Shown here one piece after another: positions 1 to 7,000 of a stretch of DNA of 7,534 nt. Position 1 is the stretch's first letter. Each line of letters opens with the position of its first letter. Below the pieces are notes generated by a model that worked only from the letters and a program-made list of their open reading frames with translations, was not told where the DNA came from and did not search any database. A program made the translations under genes and the position numbers. The stretch is from Lachnospiraceae bacterium UBA4711 (GTDB taxonomy: Bacteria; Bacillota; Clostridia; Lachnospirales; Lachnospiraceae): NCBI GenBank assembly GCA_002404515.1, contig DHJV01000116.1:1-7534 (forward strand), written 5' to 3'.

Positions 1-815
1 ATCGCATACAGCCGGTAATTCTTATACCGCATCTGTTTTCCAAACCAGCACTTACCCTTATATTTTAATTTCGTAATTTTGCCGGTTTCCCATGCATTTT
101 CGTCTGTGATGTCGATGGGACAGCCGATCACCGATTGTCCCTGCACATGCTTCTCATTTGTATTCAGCACGATCTCGCCGTTCGTGATAACTACCATACC
201 ATCCATCTTAAACTGATGTCCGGAAAGCATCGTATCAAGAGAGATTTCATTCACGCCCATTGGTTGAAGTTCCACCTCATGATAACAGAGGATCAGCCCA
301 GTCACACCCTCTCTTGCAACGACTGCAAAATCATATGTCTTTTCTCCAATCTGCATCCGTTCCATATAAGATTTTTCCGGATGCTCCAGAATCTGCAATA
401 CAGAATCATTTTTCAGTTCTTTCTCAAATAAGATCTGTGCATCTTCTCCGCTGGACAGAACACAATTCCCCGCTTTATCTGTCACAACAACCCCTGTAAG
501 ATTCTCATCCACCACATACGCCTCCAAAATGTCCTTGTGGATTGTTACCCCATACTGCTCATACATCGCAATTGAGATTGCCTTTTCCTGCAGATTGACT
601 AGATCCTTCGTCTTATCATTGCTCACATAATTGTCGTACCGTTCACAGGTCTGGCGTGCATATAGCAGCGTCTCATCCGCCACACCGCTCACCGTCTGTT
701 TCGCCATATAGGTTGTGAGCATAAAAATAAATGCCATCAACAAAACTCCCATCACTGGTGGAATCAATCTTGTCATGACATTTTTCTTTCCATTTTTTAT
801 ATGTTTCACCATCAT
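1..815 (-). CDS. Membrane-anchored sensor protein with Cache-like extracytoplasmic domain (3' part outside window)
   Basis: This reading frame stays open from an ATG at 815 to the left edge, giving 271 codons with no stop; the C-terminal part is missing. A TAA codon sits directly before the ATG, so the start is 815 or the adjacent ATG at 812, which has the better distance to the G-rich ribosome binding site. Residues 1-16 are basic (cytoplasmic) and 17-37 form one hydrophobic membrane segment. From about 45 onward the protein is soluble and should lie outside the cell. Two stretches look like PAS/Cache strands: about 106-123 (GVVVTDKAGNCVLSSG) and 205-230 (MVVITNGEIVLNTN, then GQSVIG). This layout is typical of double-Cache receptors such as histidine kinases, diguanylate cyclases, chemoreceptors or SpoIIE-type phosphatases. 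A second membrane segment and an output domain are expected beyond the edge, so the output type cannot be named. It has its own promoter and is separated from the ABC operon by a terminator. Confidence 0.8.
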   Translation of the reverse strand, partial: MMVKHIKNGKKNVMTRLIPPVMGVLLMAFIFMLTTYMAKQTVSGVADETLLYARQTCERYDNYVSNDKTKDLVNLQEKAISIAMYEQYGVTIHKDILEAYVVDENLTGVVVTDKAGNCVLSSGEDAQILFEKELKNDSVLQILEHPEKSYMERMQIGEKTYDFAVVAREGVTGLILCYHEVELQPMGVNEISLDTMLSGHQFKMDGMVVITNGEIVLNTNEKHVQGQSVIGCPIDITDENAWETGKITKLKYKGKCWFGKQMRYKNYRLYA

Positions 816-819
816 TTAT

Positions 820-826
820 CCCCCCT
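820..826 (-). promoter_or_regulatory. Ribosome binding site of the sensor gene
   Basis: On the minus strand the sequence reads AGGGGGGATAAATGATG. The G-rich run lies 4 nt before the ATG at 815 and 7 nt before the ATG at 812. The second distance is the usual one, so translation may really begin at 812. The run is a variant of AGGAGG with six consecutive Gs. Confidence 0.6.
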
Positions 827-829
827 ACG

Positions 830-871
830 ATATAATTGGTGCTTTTTCTTTTGTCCCCGCACCAATTATAT
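830..871. repeat. Perfect 13-bp inverted repeat around the sensor gene promoter
   Basis: The arms are ATATAATTGGTGC at 830-842 and GCACCAATTATAT at 859-871, exact reverse complements, with a 16-bp gap at 843-858. The right arm contains the proposed -10 box of the sensor promoter and the left arm lies just upstream of the ribosome binding site. Because the predicted transcription start is near 857-859, most of the right arm would not be in the mRNA. A DNA operator is therefore more likely than an RNA hairpin, unless transcription starts further upstream. No known regulator site is recognised. Confidence 0.75.
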
Positions 872-893
872 GTCATGATACACCGGCTGTCTA
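865..893 (-). promoter_or_regulatory. Sigma-A-type promoter of the sensor gene
   Basis: On the minus strand TAGACA (888-893, five of six matches to TTGACA) is followed by exactly 17 bp and then TATAAT (865-870, six of six). Transcription would start near 857-859, in a run of Gs, leaving a leader of roughly 45 nt. The promoter lies just downstream of the ABC operon terminator, so the sensor gene appears to be transcribed on its own. Confidence 0.7.
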
Positions 894-905
894 CCACTAA
901 TTTGC

Positions 906-940
906 AAAAATCTCCCGGAATACGAAATTCCGAGAGATTT
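906..940 (-). terminator. Intrinsic terminator after the ABC permease gene
   Basis: The arms 908-921 and 927-940 pair over 14 positions with one mismatch (915/933) around a 5-nt loop. On the minus strand the hairpin is followed by a short T run (five Ts at 906-910, three of them in the stem). It begins 22 nt after the permease stop codon and closes the regulator-ATPase-permease operon. Confidence 0.75.
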
Positions 941-962
941 CATTGAAAGAGAGGGAAGGCTT

Positions 963-1769
963 TTACTCCAGATTTAATTTATACTTGCAGGTAAGTGTCG
1001 TTGCCACAGCCAGCACCGCAATTCCAACAATCTCCATGATTGTCGCAGATGACAGCACGACCAGATATTGTTTTGCTGACGACGAAATCTGTGCCATATA
1101 CACATCAATATCTGCCTTCGCCAGAATTTCTCCAAGAACCACGACCAACACGCCATACAGCACTTCCAGCAATCCAAAAAACACAACGGACCATACGCGT
1201 TTGCATTTTGTGAACGAATGACCGAATGCATACGCTGCGTTGATCGTCCAGATATTGAATAGTACGCCAAGCCACATCATAAGTATCAACAATACTCCAT
1301 CGAATACGATGATTCCTCTATCTAATGTCGTGCCAAACATAGAAACCAGATTCTGTACAAATCCGATGAACTCATCAAACACATTGAAATTCCCGGTTGC
1401 AATACAGATTGCAAGTCCATATACTGCAACAAGCCATGCTACCATAACAAGATCACAGATCAGTCTGGCAATAATAAGTGTGGACTCCTTGACCGGCAAT
1501 GTATGTGTCAGATATCCCTGATCCTTGAAGAACCGGTTTCGGAAATCCATACACGGAAGCAGAATCACCAGAATAACAACCGCAAACATTGCAAAGGCAA
1601 ACATTACATCGACCAGCTTTACAAACACTGCAAATGCCGTACCTCCGACTGCATTGTACAGCTTATCCAGTCCCAGCACAAGGCAGGCAAACAGCATCAC
1701 GCCTGCAGATATCATGCCCGCAAATGCGGAACGGTTTACAAATTCATTTTTTATACATTTTCCTAGCAT
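963..1769 (-). CDS. ABC-2-type transporter permease, six membrane segments
   Basis: This 268-residue protein is the membrane half of the ABC transporter whose ATPase is encoded just upstream. Hydrophobic segments lie at about 14-34, 46-72, 97-125, 153-175, 192-216 and 236-261, the six-helix layout of ABC-2 and BcrB/YtrC-like permeases. The loop after segment 2 carries QGYLTHTLPVKESTLIIARLI (about 84-104), of a type I associate with permeases in short GntR-ABC cassettes of Clostridia; that association is from memory. No signal peptide or peptidase domain is seen. The ATG overlaps the ATPase stop by 7 bp and is preceded by GGGAGG, so the genes are probably translationally coupled. The substrate is unknown. 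By analogy with Ytr and Bcr systems, export of, or protection from, a cell-wall-active compound is plausible but not shown. Confidence 0.85.
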   Translation of the reverse strand: MLGKCIKNEFVNRSAFAGMISAGVMLFACLVLGLDKLYNAVGGTAFAVFVKLVDVMFAFAMFAVVILVILLPCMDFRNRFFKDQGYLTHTLPVKESTLIIARLICDLVMVAWLVAVYGLAICIATGNFNVFDEFIGFVQNLVSMFGTTLDRGIIVFDGVLLILMMWLGVLFNIWTINAAYAFGHSFTKCKRVWSVVFFGLLEVLYGVLVVVLGEILAKADIDVYMAQISSSAKQYLVVLSSATIMEIVGIAVLAVATTLTCKYKLNLE

Positions 1770-2464
1770 CGAAATACCTCCCTGAATATCTCATCGATTG
1801 ACTGTCCTTTTTCTGCCCGCAATGCATCCGCATCCTTCTGACAGATAATCTCTCCCTCTTTGATGAAGATAACTTCATCCAATATGTTCTCGATATCTGA
1901 GATCAGATGTGTGGACAACAGGATCGTTGCTTTCTCATCGTAGTTTGTAAGAATCGTCTGCATGATATAGTCTCTGGCTGCCGGATCGACACCCGCAATC
2001 GGCTCATCTAAGACATACAGTCTTGCCCGGCGGCTCATCACCATGATCAACTGTACTTTCTCTTTGTTACCCTTCGACAGCTTCTTCAAAGTCATATCCG
2101 GATCGATATTCAAGAGCTTCATCATGTCATATGCACGCGTCTCATCGAAATCCGCATAGAAATCCTTGAACATATTGATAAGCTGACGGATCTTTAAGTA
2201 CTCGTTGAAATACGTCCGCTCCGGCAGATACGATACATCCGCCTTTGATTCCGGTCCCACCTCGTGTCCGCAGATGCGGATGCTTCCTTTCTCCGGCTGC
2301 AGCAGACCAACCAGCATCTTGATAAGTGTTGTCTTACCACTTCCGTTCGGTCCCAGCAGACCGATGATCTTTCCTTCCGGCAATACCAGGTTCAGGTTCT
2401 CAAATACAGTTTTCGAGATTCCGTATCCTTTCTTCACACCGGATATTTCTACTAAATTACTCAT
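1763..2464 (-). CDS. ABC transporter ATP-binding protein (YtrB/BcrA-like)
   Basis: This 233-residue cytoplasmic ATPase powers the permease encoded next to it. Walker A is GPNGSGKT at 38-45. The signature is LSKGNKEK at 129-136, a variant of LSGGQ common in this subfamily. Walker B is LYVLDEP at 149-155 with catalytic Glu154, the D-loop GVDP is at 158-161, and the switch His is H186 in STHL. Where most ABC ATPases carry the Q-loop glutamine there is YLPER (79-83), which as I recall also occurs in BcrA/YtrB/EcsA-like exporters. The length is that of a single nucleotide-binding domain, so a dimer is expected. The ATG at 2464 overlaps the regulator stop by 8 bp (ATGAGTAA) and has AGGAGG 6 nt upstream. 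The regulator-ATPase-permease order matches the ytr-type cassettes of Firmicutes, several of which respond to cell-wall antibiotics. The actual substrate is unknown. Confidence 0.92.
   Translation of the reverse strand: MSNLVEISGVKKGYGISKTVFENLNLVLPEGKIIGLLGPNGSGKTTLIKMLVGLLQPEKGSIRICGHEVGPESKADVSYLPERTYFNEYLKIRQLINMFKDFYADFDETRAYDMMKLLNIDPDMTLKKLSKGNKEKVQLIMVMSRRARLYVLDEPIAGVDPAARDYIMQTILTNYDEKATILLSTHLISDIENILDEVIFIKEGEIICQKDADALRAEKGQSIDEIFREVFRC
1776..1783 (-). promoter_or_regulatory. Ribosome binding site of the permease, inside the ATPase gene
   Basis: The minus strand reads AGGGAGGT 6 nt before the permease ATG at 1769. It lies within the last codons of the ATPase gene and supports the ATG that overlaps the ATPase stop (ATGCTAG). 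Confidence 0.7.
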
Positions 2465-2834
2465 GTTCTCCCTCCTCGTGTAAATATCCTTTCAACACTG
2501 TTACAATCTCACCATCTGCATATCCAAGTGTTCGCATGCTATCCACAAACGCCTGTATATGCTTCTGACTCAGCTCCTCTCTCATGCTCGTTCCTCCTGC
2601 CTTTGGTTCTGCTACAAATCGCCCTGCCGTCCGCTGGGAATAGAGCACGCCTTCGCGCTCCAACTCCGAAAGTGCTTTCTGCATCGTATTCGGATTCACG
2701 CCTGCGGTCAACGCAAGCTCCCGCACTGCCGGAACCTGATCGCCCGGTTTCAGGATGCCCTGAGCAATCTGCATCTTTATCACATCCACGATCTGTAGAT
2801 AGATCGGGGATTCATTGTTAAACTTCCACGCCAA
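2457..2834 (-). CDS. GntR-family transcriptional regulator, YtrA subfamily
   Basis: This is a 125-residue DNA-binding protein, probably the repressor of its own operon. Residues 8-76 form the GntR winged helix: PIYLQI at 10-15, KPGDQVPAVRELA at 29-41, recognition helix region AGVNPNTMQKALSELEREG at 44-62, and wing ending GRFV at 71-74. Only about 50 residues follow, which is the very short dimerisation tail of the YtrA subfamily and too small for the ligand domains of FadR- or HutC-type relatives. The start is a TTG: there is no ATG in place, AGGAGG sits 8 nt upstream, and the family motif WKFNNESPIYLQI begins straight after it. The gene overlaps the ATPase by 8 bp. YtrA-type repressors usually control the ABC genes downstream of them; autoregulation here is inferred from the repeats over the promoter. 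The inducer is unknown. Confidence 0.9.
   Translation of the reverse strand: MAWKFNNESPIYLQIVDVIKMQIAQGILKPGDQVPAVRELALTAGVNPNTMQKALSELEREGVLYSQRTAGRFVAEPKAGGTSMREELSQKHIQAFVDSMRTLGYADGEIVTVLKGYLHEEGEHE
2471..2476 (-). promoter_or_regulatory. Ribosome binding site of the ATPase, inside the regulator gene
   Basis: A perfect AGGAGG lies 6 nt before the ATPase ATG at 2464, within the last codons of the regulator. It supports independent re-initiation and fixes the start that overlaps the regulator stop. Confidence 0.75.
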
Positions 2835-2842
2835 TCTTTGTT

Positions 2843-2848
2843 CCTCCT
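2843..2848 (-). promoter_or_regulatory. Ribosome binding site that supports the TTG start of the regulator
   Basis: A perfect AGGAGG on the minus strand lies 8 nt before the TTG at 2834. No other start codon in the frame has a comparable site, so it decides in favour of TTG. Confidence 0.75.
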
Positions 2849-2875
2849 TCTTTGTATTATTGTATTATCTGAATA

Positions 2876-2896
2876 GTACAATAGTACAGTGGTACA
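2876..2896. repeat. Three GTACA repeats at 8-bp spacing over the operon promoter (probable operator)
   Basis: GTACA occurs at 2876-2880, 2884-2888 and 2892-2896, exactly 8 bp apart. Because GTAC is its own reverse complement, neighbouring copies form two overlapping GTAC-N4-GTAC dyads. The repeats cover the -10 box and most of the promoter spacer. GntR proteins commonly bind GT...AC dyads, so this is the likely site of the neighbouring YtrA-like protein; binding here would block RNA polymerase. A further exact tandem of TTGTATTA, also 8 bp long, lies at 2852-2867 in the leader. Confidence 0.6.
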
Positions 2897-2906
2897 GTTT
2901 TGTCAA
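2878..2906 (-). promoter_or_regulatory. Sigma-A-type promoter of the regulator-ABC operon
   Basis: On the minus strand a consensus TTGACA (2901-2906) is followed by 17 bp and TATTGT (2878-2883, four of six matches to TATAAT). Transcription would begin near 2871, giving a leader of about 37 nt. The good -35 box, weaker -10 box and overlapping repeats suit a promoter held down by a repressor. It lies right after the terminator of the mfd unit. Confidence 0.65.
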
Positions 2907-2927
2907 GTACTTTCTATAAAAATATAC

Positions 2928-2968
2928 AAAAAAATTCCGGAACGATTACTCTATCATTCCGGAATTTT
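2928..2968 (-). terminator. Intrinsic terminator of the mfd-foldase unit
   Basis: The arms AAAATTCCGGAA (2931-2942) and TTCCGGAATTTT (2957-2968) pair perfectly over 12 bp. After one C/A mismatch the stem continues with GAT/ATC to a 6-nt loop. On the minus strand the hairpin ends in a run of seven Ts, a strong terminator. It begins 19 nt after the foldase stop codon and insulates the next operon's promoter, whose -35 box begins only 22 bp further on. Confidence 0.85.
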
Positions 2969-2987
2969 ATCCTAATCCTATGTATTT

Positions 2988-4067
2988 TTAATTTGTCCCA
3001 ACTGTATCATTTACGATCGTATCATACACATCCATATCTACGCTGTCCGGATACTTGAAGATTGGATCGATTTGTGCCTGCCACTTCGTAAGCGTATCCG
3101 ATAAAGCTTCCTGTACCTGCTGATTATAAAGCACGATCTTCTGTTCATTTGTTTTCGTCTGATCAGTCAGCGCGATCATCTGGAATATATGATAGCCATA
3201 CTGCGTCTCCACAACCGTGCTGTACTGTCCGTTCTCCATATTGTACAGCAGATCATACACGTCCTGCCCATATGTTTCCAGAATATCCTTTGGGCTCATC
3301 GTCTGCATCTTCGCCTCATTCAACTGATAATACTCTGCCAGCTTCTCGATATTCTCCGCATCTGCATCTTCCTTCAGTTCCGCAGTTGCAAGTGTACTGC
3401 ACGCCTGCAGCGCATTTTCATATTGCTGTTTCTTCTGCTCTTCGGTATATGGTGTCACCACACCATTTTCATCCATACTGTAACACTCAAAATACATGTC
3501 GTAGAACGTCGTCATCCGCGCTTCTTCATCGGAAATCTCAATCTTCCGGTCATCTAAGATCTTCGCTTCCACCTTCGACGCGATTGCGTTTTCCTGCATC
3601 ACTTTCTCTGCCTTTTCCTTCGTGATCTCCATATTCTGTAACTGTTCGTCCGTCAATCCCTCGCAGAAATCGTCTGCCTTCTGATTTAACTCTGTCAGTT
3701 CATCGTCTCCCAGAGTGATTCCAAGCTCCTCTGCATGCGCACACAGTGTCTTGACACGTACGATCTCATTCACGACTTCCTCGCGCGTCAGGTTCTCCAT
3801 AGAAGTTCCCTCTCCCCCATCCGGAAGCACCGTCTGCCAGACATCACTGCCGTACTGCATTTCATACCGCTCCCGCACGGTTTCTATATAGATATATACC
3901 TCGCCCTTGGTTACCAGATTATTTCCATACTGAAACACCAGTGTTCCGCTGCTTGTCTGCTTTGTTTCTTCTTCCTTTTTCTCTCCACAGCCGGAAATCA
4001 TCGGTACCATCAGGCAGATACACAACAATATTGCAATTAGTTTTCGACAACGTCTACTATGCTTCAT
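2988..4067 (-). CDS. Lipoprotein foldase of the SurA/PrsA parvulin type, possibly without isomerase activity
   Basis: This 359-residue protein should sit on the outer face of the membrane and help exported proteins fold. The N-terminus is a lipoprotein signal: basic residues, a hydrophobic stretch at 10-23, and lipobox ISGC with the lipidated Cys at 27. A charged linker follows, then a helix-rich SurA-N-like region (about 50-175) and a parvulin-like C-terminal region (about 180-300). The best parvulin match is MENGQYSTVVETQYGYHIFQM at 277-297, with the conserved His293. The usual first strand (A-x-HI-L) appears as ARMTTFYDMYF (183-193) without the His, and I find no GGDLG loop. The fold seems kept while the active site is incomplete, so a chaperone role is likelier than proline isomerisation. 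The ATG overlaps the mfd stop by 11 bp and has GGAGG 9 nt upstream. Foldase genes after mfd are, to my knowledge, common in Clostridia. Confidence 0.8.
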   Translation of the reverse strand: MKHSRRCRKLIAILLCICLMVPMISGCGEKKEEETKQTSSGTLVFQYGNNLVTKGEVYIYIETVRERYEMQYGSDVWQTVLPDGGEGTSMENLTREEVVNEIVRVKTLCAHAEELGITLGDDELTELNQKADDFCEGLTDEQLQNMEITKEKAEKVMQENAIASKVEAKILDDRKIEISDEEARMTTFYDMYFECYSMDENGVVTPYTEEQKKQQYENALQACSTLATAELKEDADAENIEKLAEYYQLNEAKMQTMSPKDILETYGQDVYDLLYNMENGQYSTVVETQYGYHIFQMIALTDQTKTNEQKIVLYNQQVQEALSDTLTKWQAQIDPIFKYPDSVDMDVYDTIVNDTVGTN

Positions 4068-7000
4068 GGTTCACATCCTCCGTATTATACAATGTGCGGA
4101 TATCCTCAATTACCTTCTCACAGGAAGATACCATCTCTTCCTCGATCAGCTTCGACATACGGATACGGAAATATGTCTGCTTGCCCGCGGTAAGCCGCAA
4201 TGTGTTCTTATACCGTTTCAATAGTGGATTGACCCGCTCCGCCTGCACAGGTGCCTGCGGCAGCATGTAAAACCGCACCTCATCACCCACATATTTGATA
4301 TCCGTAATATAGACCTCATGTGCAATCGCCTTCAGATATGCCACATCAAGCAAGCGGAAAAACGGCTTTGGCGGTTCGCCAAACCGGTCGCGCACTTCCT
4401 CTAAGATGGCATCATTATCCTCGCGGTTTGTGCATTTCGAAATTCGCTTATACAAATCCAGCTTCACATATTCGTTCTTCACATAGCTGTCTGGAATATA
4501 GGCATTGAGCGGAAGTTCTACGTTTGTCACAAACTCCTCACGCACCGTCTCACCAGACAGACGCCGGATCGCATCGTTCAACATCTGACAATACAAATCG
4601 TATCCGACCGCCTCGATATTTCCCGACTGCTCCTGTCCAAGCAAATTTCCGGCTCCACGAATCTCCAGATCCTTCATTGCTATCTTATACCCTGAGCCAA
4701 GATCTGTAAACTCCCGGATTGCTTTCAGACGTTTCTCCGCGACTTCTTTTATCATCTTATCACGCTTATAAAGCAGGAATGCATAGGCACTCCGGTTGGA
4801 ACGTCCAACACGTCCCCGCAACTGATACAGCTGTGACAGGCCAAACCGGTCTGCATCATGTATAATGATCGTGTTGACATTTGGAATATCCAGTCCCGTC
4901 TCAATAATCGTCGTCGACACAAGCACGTCGATCTCACCTTTGATAAAACGGCGCATCATCGCTTCAAGCTCCCGTTCTGGCATCTTGCCATGTGCAAATT
5001 CAATCGTTGCATCCGGCAGCACCTGACGGAGTTGTCCCGTGATATCCGCGATCGTCTCTACCCGGTTATACACATAATATACCTGTCCGTTTCGTGCAAG
5101 CTCCCGGTTGATCGCCTCTTTTACAAACTCCAGATCGTACTCCATAATATACGTCTGAATCGGCAGCCGGTCAACTGGCGGCTCTTCCAGCAGACTGATA
5201 TCACGCAACCCAACCAGACTCATATGTAGCGTTCGTGGAATTGGTGTCGCCGTGAGGGTTAACACATCCACATTTTTCTTCATCTGCTTGATCTGTTCCT
5301 TGTGCTTGACTCCAAACCGCTGTTCCTCATCAATAATCAGGAGTCCCAGATTTTTGAATACAATATCCTTGGAAAGCAGCCGGTGTGTACCGATCACGAT
5401 ATCTACCATACCGGACTTCATCTGCTCCAACGTCTCTTTTACTTCCTTCGGTGTACAAAACCGGGACAGCATCCGGATATTAACCGGATAGTTCTTCATG
5501 CGCTCACAGAATGTGTTGTAATGCTGTTCGGCAAGAATCGTCGTCGGTACCAGGTATGCAACCTGCCGGTTATCCTGTACTGCCTTAAATGCCGCGCGGA
5601 TGGCAACCTCTGTCTTTCCAAATCCGACATCCCCACAGACAAGACGATCCATAATCTTGCCACTTTCCATATCATGCTTGGTATCGTCAATGGCTTTCTG
5701 CTGATCCAATGTCTCCTCATACGGGAACATCTCTTCAAACTCCCGCTGCCATACGGTATCCTCGGAATATTTGTAGCCCTGCGTACTCGAACGGATCGCA
5801 TACAGCTCGATCAGTTCTTTTGCAATATCCTCCACATGTCCCTTGACACGTGTGCGCACTTTCTCCCACTCCGGACCGCCAAGCTTGTTCAGCTTGACAC
5901 GTGCGCCATCCTTGCCGGACAGCTTGCCAATGCGGTCGAGCTGCTCCACAGGCACGAACAATTTACTGCCCTTTGCATACTCGATACTGATATAGTCCTT
6001 CATGCGTCCATCGGTTTCCACCTTGTCGATACCGCGGTAGATTCCGACACCGTGATTTTGATGTACGACATAATCGCCAACGGAAATATCTGAAAATCCG
6101 GCAATCTTCTCACCTGCATATTTCGGCAGCTTCTTCCGTTTTTTCAGTTCCTTCGAGGTAAATATATCGCCCTCTGCGATCACAAGCAGATGACACTCCG
6201 GGATCTCAAAGCCCGTCTCCATTCGTCCGACACTGATGCGTACCTCGCCCGGTTTAAGCGGCTGTTCCCGGTTCTCGGTAAAGTACGCCATGACATCATT
6301 ATCCTGTAAGTTCTTCGCGATACGTTTCCCTCGTGTCGCGGATGGTGACAGGATCAGAATCCGATAATCCTTCTTCTTATATTTCTCGATGTCCTTCATC
6401 AGATCCTCGAAGCTGTTGTTGTAACTGACAAGCCCCTTTGCATCGATCTGAAATGCATACTGTTCCTTCCATGCCGGCTGCTTCTTATACAGTTCCGAAA
6501 GCAGCACCGGTGTGTGGTTCACCAGTCTTGCCACAATCGTCTTTGCATCATAGAGCACATTTGCCTGTGTCGGCAGGACATAGCCACCCTCCAGACGGCC
6601 TTCCATCGACATGCCAAACTGCATCGCATACGCTCCGGCACGCTGGTTTACACGCTCCGGATCATCAATAAAGATATCCGTGTCTGCCGGAAAATAATCT
6701 AAAAATGATACCGTATCGTCGTAGAAATATTCCACCATGCTGTCTAATCCCATCGTGGAATTAAACTCTTTTAACTCCTCTAAGACCGATTCCACCATCT
6801 TATTCAGCCGTGCATATTGCTCCGTATGAAACTGTTCCTTCAGAAGCTTCGCCTGTGCCTTATGTTCCTTCGAAAGCTTGGCAATACCCTTGCTGATCCG
6901 CACATCATCGAGCACCATCTCCGTAGATGGATAGATGACAAACTCCTCGACACGTTCCATCGAGCGCTGGCTTTCCACGTCAAAGCTTCGGATACTGTCG

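Noticed and set aside
830..871. The inverted repeat at 830-871 as a transcription terminator
   Set aside because: It has a 16-nt loop, no T run follows it on either strand, and it overlaps a good promoter just before a start codon.
673..897. A 74-codon minus-strand reading frame overlapping the start of the sensor gene
   Set aside because: It is out of frame with the sensor, starts upstream of the predicted transcription start, and the sensor frame has a membrane anchor, a ribosome binding site and a much longer open frame.
2852..2896. The short phased repeats as a CRISPR or tandem-repeat array
   Set aside because: The repeat units are only 5-8 bp with no spacers of CRISPR size, and they coincide with a promoter.
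3149..3625. A 158-codon plus-strand reading frame
   Set aside because: It is antisense to the foldase, rich in Ser, His and Pro as expected from a reverse-strand shadow, and has no family resemblance.
5302..6093. A 263-codon plus-strand reading frame
   Set aside because: It lies wholly antisense to conserved mfd motor motifs, resembles no family, and has no ribosome binding site that I can see; it is a by-product of mfd codon use.
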